This document shows, piece by piece, positions 14,877-18,516 of a stretch of 18,516 bases of DNA. The notes below the pieces were generated by a model that was given only the letters and a program-made list of their open reading frames with translations, did not search any database and was not told the DNA's origin. Position 1 is the stretch's first letter. Each line of letters opens with the position of its first letter. The stretch is taken from contig JAKISV010000039.1 in NCBI GenBank assembly GCA_021648425.1, positions 1-18,516 of the forward strand, given 5' to 3'. Source of the DNA: Rhizobiaceae bacterium (GTDB taxonomy: Bacteria > Pseudomonadota > Alphaproteobacteria > Rhizobiales > Rhizobiaceae). The translations under genes and the position numbers were made by a program.

Positions 14877-15698
14877 TTATTCCAGCAACTTGGCCTCAAC
14901 CCATATAGCTTCCATTTCCTCAAGGCTGGCATCTTCCATCGCAGTTCCTGCATCACTTAGTTTATTTTCTATATGAGAAAACCGGCGGCGGAATTTCCGG
15001 TTTGACGTTCGAAGTGCGTGATCAGGTTCAATATCCAGATGACGGGCAAGATTGGCAATGACAAACAACAAATCACCAATTTCAGCTTCTATGTGTTTTT
15101 TATTGCCGCTATCCATCGCCTCCTCGACTTCACCAAGTTCTTCGCGCAGTTTGACGATAACCTGATTAGTATCATTCCAGTCAAAGCCGACGCGTGAAGC
15201 TTTCTTTTGCAGTTTTACGGCAGTTTGTAACGCAGGCAGGGTAGAAGGGACATCATCCAACAGGCTGGGTCGGGCCTTTTTAGCGTTTTCACTGTTATTG
15301 TTTTGGTGGTTTTTTTCAGCTTTCTCAACAGCCTTGATTTTTTCCCAGGCACCTTTGGCCATACCGGCACTGCGTGCTTTTTCATCGCCAAATACGTGGG
15401 GGTGTCGGCGGATCATCTTTTTGGTAATTCCTTCCACCACATCGGCGAAGTCAAATAGACCCGCTTCCTGTGCCATGCGGGCGTGGTAGATTGGTTGCAA
15501 CAACAAGTCGCCTAACTCATCGCGCAAATCATCCCAGTCACGCCGTTCAATGGCATCGGCAACCTCATAAGCTTCTTCGATGGTGTATGGGGATATGGAG
15601 GCAAAGTCCTGTTCCAGATCCCAGGGGCAGCCGGTTTTTGGCGTACGCAATGCCGCCATAATTTCTATCAACCGTGAAATGTCGCGAGAGGGTTTCAT
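14877..15698 (-). CDS. mazG: nucleoside triphosphate pyrophosphohydrolase MazG
   Basis: MazG hydrolyses (d)NTPs to monophosphates and pyrophosphate, and clears aberrant nucleotides. With the ATG at 15698 it has 273 residues, close to the 263 of E. coli MazG. It contains two MazG domains. The first has CPWDLEQDFASISPYTIEEAYE and the metal-binding pattern EEAYE...DELGDLLLQ. The second has FDW, REELGEVEEA and EAEIGDLLFV. A lysine/asparagine-rich linker (KNHQNNNSENAKKAR) separates them. AAGG lies six bases before this ATG. The frame is open 12 codons further to a TTG at 15734, but that start has no support. It is convergent with hflX and divergent from the ftsB-like gene. Confidence 0.94.
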   Translation of the reverse strand: MKPSRDISRLIEIMAALRTPKTGCPWDLEQDFASISPYTIEEAYEVADAIERRDWDDLRDELGDLLLQPIYHARMAQEAGLFDFADVVEGITKKMIRRHPHVFGDEKARSAGMAKGAWEKIKAVEKAEKNHQNNNSENAKKARPSLLDDVPSTLPALQTAVKLQKKASRVGFDWNDTNQVIVKLREELGEVEEAMDSGNKKHIEAEIGDLLFVIANLARHLDIEPDHALRTSNRKFRRRFSHIENKLSDAGTAMEDASLEEMEAIWVEAKLLE

Positions 15699-15787
15699 TT
15701 TCAGCCTTTTTATTTCTGTTCCGGATTTGGGCAATGTTATGGGCGCAATTATTCCTGCACAGATATAAACCCTTTGTTTACGCTGTT

Positions 15788-15801
15788 TTGCAACATTGCA
15801 A
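15788..15801 (+). promoter_or_regulatory. TTGCAA-CA-TTGCAA element, candidate operator
   Basis: Two TTGCAA palindromes separated by 2 bp lie 41 bp before the ftsB-like start codon and about 90 bp before mazG, in the 143-bp divergent region. The layout equals that upstream of ntrY (6338-6353). A shared DNA-binding regulator is an inference. No clear -35/-10 pair was identified in this region. Confidence 0.4.
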
Positions 15802-15841
15802 TTAATGTTTCACCCGGTTTGTAAAGAGTAGCGGGATAATT

Positions 15842-16153
15842 ATGGCGACACGTCAAAAATTTAACAGCCGGTTTACCGGTCTTGCCATTCCGATCGTGTG
15901 CCTGATAATTCTTGGATATTTCGGTTTTAGCGCATTTCAGGGTAATCTGGGTGTGAAATCACGTTCTATGATGGATCGCCAATCGCTTGATCTGCAATTC
16001 GATTTAACGCGCCTGCGCCAGGAGCGCATGGAATTACAGCGGCGGGTTGCATTGCTGCGTGATGGTCTGGTGGAAAAGGATATGCTTGATCAACAGGCCC
16101 GCTATATGCTTAATCTGGCAAAAGCAAATGAACTGGTCATTTTCAAAGAATAA
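15842..16153 (+). CDS. ftsB: septum formation initiator protein, FtsB/DivIC family
   Basis: This 103-residue bitopic membrane protein belongs to the family that links FtsL and FtsQ in the divisome. A short basic N-terminus (MATRQKFNSR) precedes one hydrophobic segment at about 13-32. A coiled-coil stretch follows at about 46-74, with leucine/arginine heptads. The conserved C-terminal pattern is DGLVEKDMLDQQARYMLNLAK with ELVIF. Length and layout match FtsB/DivIC. In many alphaproteobacteria this gene lies between eno and pdhA. Here pdhA follows but mazG, divergent, stands on the other side. The ribosome site is weak (CGGGAT about six bases before the ATG). Confidence 0.9.
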   Translation: MATRQKFNSRFTGLAIPIVCLIILGYFGFSAFQGNLGVKSRSMMDRQSLDLQFDLTRLRQERMELQRRVALLRDGLVEKDMLDQQARYMLNLAKANELVIFKE

Positions 16154-16154
16154 G

Positions 16155-16166
16155 CAAGTTAACTTG
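16155..16166 (+). repeat. 12-bp perfect palindrome CAAGTTAACTTG
   Basis: It sits one base after the ftsB-like stop. There is no T run behind it and no loop, so it is a poor intrinsic terminator and more like a protein-binding site. It may also be chance. Confidence 0.35.
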
Positions 16167-16206
16167 AAATCAGTTAATTATGGAAAAAAATAGAAAAATC
16201 AAATAC

Positions 16207-16220
16207 TTATCATCTGATAA
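16207..16220 (+). promoter_or_regulatory. palindrome TTATCA-TC-TGATAA upstream of pdhA
   Basis: A 6-bp perfect inverted repeat with a 2-bp centre ends 2 bp before the TTGACA hexamer of the candidate pdhA promoter. An 11-bp direct repeat, AAAATCAAATA, occurs at 16195-16205 and 16250-16260 on either side. The position suits an activator or repressor site. The cognate regulator is unknown. Confidence 0.4.
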
Positions 16221-16222
16221 AT

Positions 16223-16254
16223 TTGACATTTTTCAATTGTAATTTCCGTAAAAT
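16223..16254 (+). promoter_or_regulatory. candidate pdhA promoter
   Basis: TTGACA (16223-16228) is a perfect -35. The best -10 by sequence is TAAAAT (16249-16254), but its 20-bp spacing is long. Hexamers at 17-18 bp are poor. The -35 lies 72 bp before the pdhA ATG. Confidence 0.4.
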
Positions 16255-16282
16255 CAAATATTCTCACGCTGTAATCAGACGC

Positions 16283-16288
16283 GGAGAG
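16283..16288 (+). promoter_or_regulatory. ribosome binding site selecting the pdhA ATG
   Basis: GGAGAG lies six bases before the ATG at 16295. The frame is open upstream to a TTG at 16223, but that TTG is part of the promoter hexamer and has no ribosome site. Confidence 0.7.
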
Positions 16289-16294
16289 TTATTC

Positions 16295-17311
16295 ATGGCG
16301 GCAAAGCCTCGTAAGACATCGAGAAGCAAATCCAAAAAAGCACCGATCGCTGAATTCACCAAAGAGCAGGATTTTTCGGCCTATCGCGAGATGTTGCTGA
16401 TCCGACGATTTGAAGAAAAGGCTGGTCAATTATACGGCATGGGCCAGATCGGTGGATTTTGTCATCTCTACATCGGTCAGGAAGCTGTGGTTGTCGGTAT
16501 GCAGGCAACCATTGGTGATGGTGATCAAGTCATAACCAGCTACCGTGATCACGGTCATATGCTGGCCTGCGGTATGGAAGCCAAAGGCGTAATGGCAGAA
16601 CTCACCGGCCGCGAAAATGGATATTCACGCGGCAAGGGTGGTTCCATGCATATGTTCTCACGCGAGAAAGATTTCTATGGCGGCCATGGCATTGTTGGTG
16701 CCCAGGTGTCGATTGGCACGGGATTGGCATTTGCCAATCAATATCGCGGCAATGACAGGGTGAGCCTCACCTATTTTGGCGATGGCGCTTCCAATCAGGG
16801 CCAGGTTTATGAGAGTTTTAACATGGCGGAGCTGTGGAAACTGCCGGTGGTCTATATCATTGAAAACAACCGGTATGCCATGGGAACGGCAGTAAAACGT
16901 TCATCCGCCCTGACTGATTTTTCCAAACGTGGCGCATCGTTCAATATTCCCGGTATGCAGGTGGACGGTATGGATGTACGTGCAGTCAATGCCGCCGGAG
17001 AGGAAGCGGTGGCCTATTGTCGTGCAGGCAAGGGGCCAATAATTCTGGAAATGCAAACCTATCGTTACCGCGGCCATTCGATGTCGGACCCGGCCAAATA
17101 CCGCTCCAAGGACGAAGTGCAGAAAATGCGTGCCGAACATGACCCCATCGAGCAGGTGAAACAGCGTTTGATCGCTAAAAAGTGGGCTGATGAAGCGGAA
17201 CTCAAGGCCATCGATAAAGAAATTCGCGCACTGGTATCTGATGCCGCAGAATTTGCCCAGAACGATAATGAACCCGATGTGAGTGAATTATACACCGATA
17301 TTTTGCGCTGA
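16295..17311 (+). CDS. pdhA: pyruvate dehydrogenase E1 component subunit alpha
   Basis: This is the alpha subunit of the thiamine-diphosphate E1 enzyme, which decarboxylates pyruvate and transfers the acetyl group to lipoyl-E2. The 338-residue protein starts with a basic, probably flexible segment (MAAKPRKTSRSKSKK). It then shows RRFEEKAGQLYGMGQIGGFCHLYIGQEA, YRDHGH, GKGGSMHMF and HGIVGAQV. The ThDP/Mg motif is GDGASNQGQ (162-170) ending at ENNRYAMGT with Asn191-Asn192. The loop YRYRGHSMSDPAKYRSKDE is the region phosphorylated in the mitochondrial enzyme. The usual alphaproteobacterial order pdhA-pdhB-pdhC is followed, with an 11-bp gap to pdhB. Confidence 0.97.
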   Translation: MAAKPRKTSRSKSKKAPIAEFTKEQDFSAYREMLLIRRFEEKAGQLYGMGQIGGFCHLYIGQEAVVVGMQATIGDGDQVITSYRDHGHMLACGMEAKGVMAELTGRENGYSRGKGGSMHMFSREKDFYGGHGIVGAQVSIGTGLAFANQYRGNDRVSLTYFGDGASNQGQVYESFNMAELWKLPVVYIIENNRYAMGTAVKRSSALTDFSKRGASFNIPGMQVDGMDVRAVNAAGEEAVAYCRAGKGPIILEMQTYRYRGHSMSDPAKYRSKDEVQKMRAEHDPIEQVKQRLIAKKWADEAELKAIDKEIRALVSDAAEFAQNDNEPDVSELYTDILR

Positions 17312-17322
17312 GGAATTACCAC

Positions 17323-18516
17323 ATGCCAATAGAAATTTTAATGCCGGCGCTGTCACCCACCATGGAAGAGGGCAATCTTTCCAAATGGCTGGTGAAAGAA
17401 GGCGATAATGTCACCGCTGGCGATGTAATTGCCGAGATCGAGACCGACAAAGCGACGATGGAAGTAGAGGCAGTAGAGGAGGGGACCGTTGTGAAACTGG
17501 TGGTTGCCGAGGGCTCTGAAGGAGTGAAGGTAAATTCAGTGATTGCTCTATTGGCGGAAGATGGCGAGAATGTTGAAGAGGCGGCAGCCAGTTCTTTGAA
17601 GTCTCCACCGCCTCAAAAAGCACCAGCAACTCCCCCTGCAACACCCATTGAGACCGATTCTCCGCCTGCAACTGCGCCAATTCCTCGCGCTGACAAGACC
17701 ACTATACCCGCTGATCCCGATATTCCCGCCGACACCAAAATGATACCCACCACTGTACGCCAGGCCTTGCGCGATGCGATGGCCGAAGAAATGCGTGCCG
17801 ATGAAGATGTGTTCATTATGGGTGAAGAAGTGGCTGAATATGAAGGTGCCTACAAAATCACCCAGGGTATGCTGAAGGAGTTTGGGGCTCGCCGCGTTAT
17901 CGACACACCTATTACCGAACACGGATTTACCGGCATTGGCGTGGGCGCTGCAATGGCAGGGCTAAAACCCATTGTTGAATTCATGACGTTTAATTTTTCC
18001 ATGCAGGCAATGGACCAGATAGTCAATTCCGCTGCCAAGACGCTTTATATGTCCGGTGGACAAATGGGTGCGCCAATCGTGTTTCGCGGACCAAACGGTG
18101 CCGCAGCGCGTGTGGCAGCGCAACATTCCCAGTGTTATGCCGCATGGTTCAGTCATATTCCCGGCCTCAAGGTCGTAATGCCTTATACAGCAGCCGACAC
18201 AAAAGGCCTGTTGAAAGCAGCCATTCGCGACCCCAATCCGATAATATTTCTGGAAAATGAAATTCTCTACGGTCAGACTTTTGATGTGCCCGATATCGAG
18301 GATTTTGTTCTGCCAATCGGCAAAGCGCGCCTTCACCGACAGGGCAGTGATGCCACTATCGTTTCTTTCGGTATTGGTATGACCTACGCCATTGAAGCAG
18401 CTGAACGGCTGGCGGGTGAGGGCATCGAATGTGAAATCATCGATCTGCGCACCATTCGCCCCATGGACATGGATGCGATATTGGAATCGGTTCGCAAAAC
18501 CGGCCGCCTGGTGACT
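17323..18516 (+). CDS. pdhB: pyruvate dehydrogenase E1 component subunit beta with N-terminal lipoyl domain (partial)
   Basis: The gene starts at ATG 17323 (GAGGA seven bases upstream) and is open for 398 codons to the right edge, so the C-terminus is missing. Residues 1-78 are a lipoyl domain (MPIEILMPALSPTMEEGNLS...) with the lipoylated lysine Lys43 in ETDKATMEV. A Pro/Ala-rich linker covers about 80-135. The E1 beta domain follows: TVRQALRDAMAEEM, IMGEEVAEYEGAYKITQGM, DTPITEHGFTGIGVGAAMAG, EFMTFNFSMQAMDQIVNSAAK and FRGPNGAAARVAAQHSQ. An E1 beta fused to a lipoyl domain is a recognised alphaproteobacterial form. It acts with PdhA and a downstream E2, expected just outside the window. Confidence 0.96.
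   Translation, partial: MPIEILMPALSPTMEEGNLSKWLVKEGDNVTAGDVIAEIETDKATMEVEAVEEGTVVKLVVAEGSEGVKVNSVIALLAEDGENVEEAAASSLKSPPPQKAPATPPATPIETDSPPATAPIPRADKTTIPADPDIPADTKMIPTTVRQALRDAMAEEMRADEDVFIMGEEVAEYEGAYKITQGMLKEFGARRVIDTPITEHGFTGIGVGAAMAGLKPIVEFMTFNFSMQAMDQIVNSAAKTLYMSGGQMGAPIVFRGPNGAAARVAAQHSQCYAAWFSHIPGLKVVMPYTAADTKGLLKAAIRDPNPIIFLENEILYGQTFDVPDIEDFVLPIGKARLHRQGSDATIVSFGIGMTYAIEAAERLAGEGIECEIIDLRTIRPMDMDAILESVRKTGRLVT

Noticed and set aside
16159..16177. Possible CtrA site (TTAA repeats) upstream of pdhA
   Set aside because: The two TTAA elements are 11 bp apart, not the 7 bp of the CtrA consensus.
16223..16294. N-terminal extension of PdhA starting at TTG 16223
   Set aside because: The extension overlaps the candidate promoter, lacks a ribosome site and has no family counterpart, and the ATG at 16295 has GGAGAG upstream.

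Overview
The window is a conserved stretch of alphaproteobacterial chromosome, most like the Rhizobiales. The evidence is the fused ispDF, the ntrBC-ntrYX cluster next to dusB, the hfq-hflX-mazG block, and a pyruvate dehydrogenase E1 beta subunit carrying an N-terminal lipoyl domain. Base composition and codon use look even throughout. I saw no insertion sequence, phage gene, toxin-antitoxin pair, CRISPR array or integration scar.

Layout, left to right. Positions 1-188 hold the C-terminus of an alpha/beta-hydrolase-like protein. From 189 to 803 there are two leftward tRNA genes, tRNA-Val(UAC) and tRNA-Asp(GUC), among five copies of a 29-bp imperfect palindrome. Then come leftward ispDF and cinA (pncC-like), which overlap by 4 bp. 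Rightward from 2618 are dusB, ntrB and ntrC, tightly overlapped. A 136-bp gap follows, then ntrY, ntrX, trkA and trkH in one tight run. After a 193-bp gap with promoter-like elements come hfq and hflX, overlapping by 4 bp. Leftward mazG faces hflX tail to tail. Rightward ftsB-like divIC, pdhA and a partial pdhB close the window.

Function. NtrBC is the general nitrogen-status two-component system and NtrYX is its membrane-bound paralogue. Here ntrX is translationally coupled to the two genes of a Trk potassium importer, so nitrogen or redox signalling and K+ uptake genes appear to share a transcript. Hfq and HflX are a post-transcriptional regulator and a ribosome-associated GTPase. MazG is a nucleotide-pool housekeeping enzyme. 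FtsB/DivIC is a division protein, and PdhA/PdhB form E1 of pyruvate dehydrogenase. IspDF supplies two steps of the MEP isoprenoid pathway.

No gene here looks like part of an undescribed system. The least explained signals are non-coding: (1) the 29-bp palindrome family around the tRNAs, with a compensatory stem change; (2) a TTGCAA-N2-TTGCAA element found upstream of both ntrY and the ftsB-like gene, which could be a shared operator, possibly for NtrX; and (3) a palindrome and direct repeat around the likely pdhA promoter. All calls were made by reading the sequence, without database searches.
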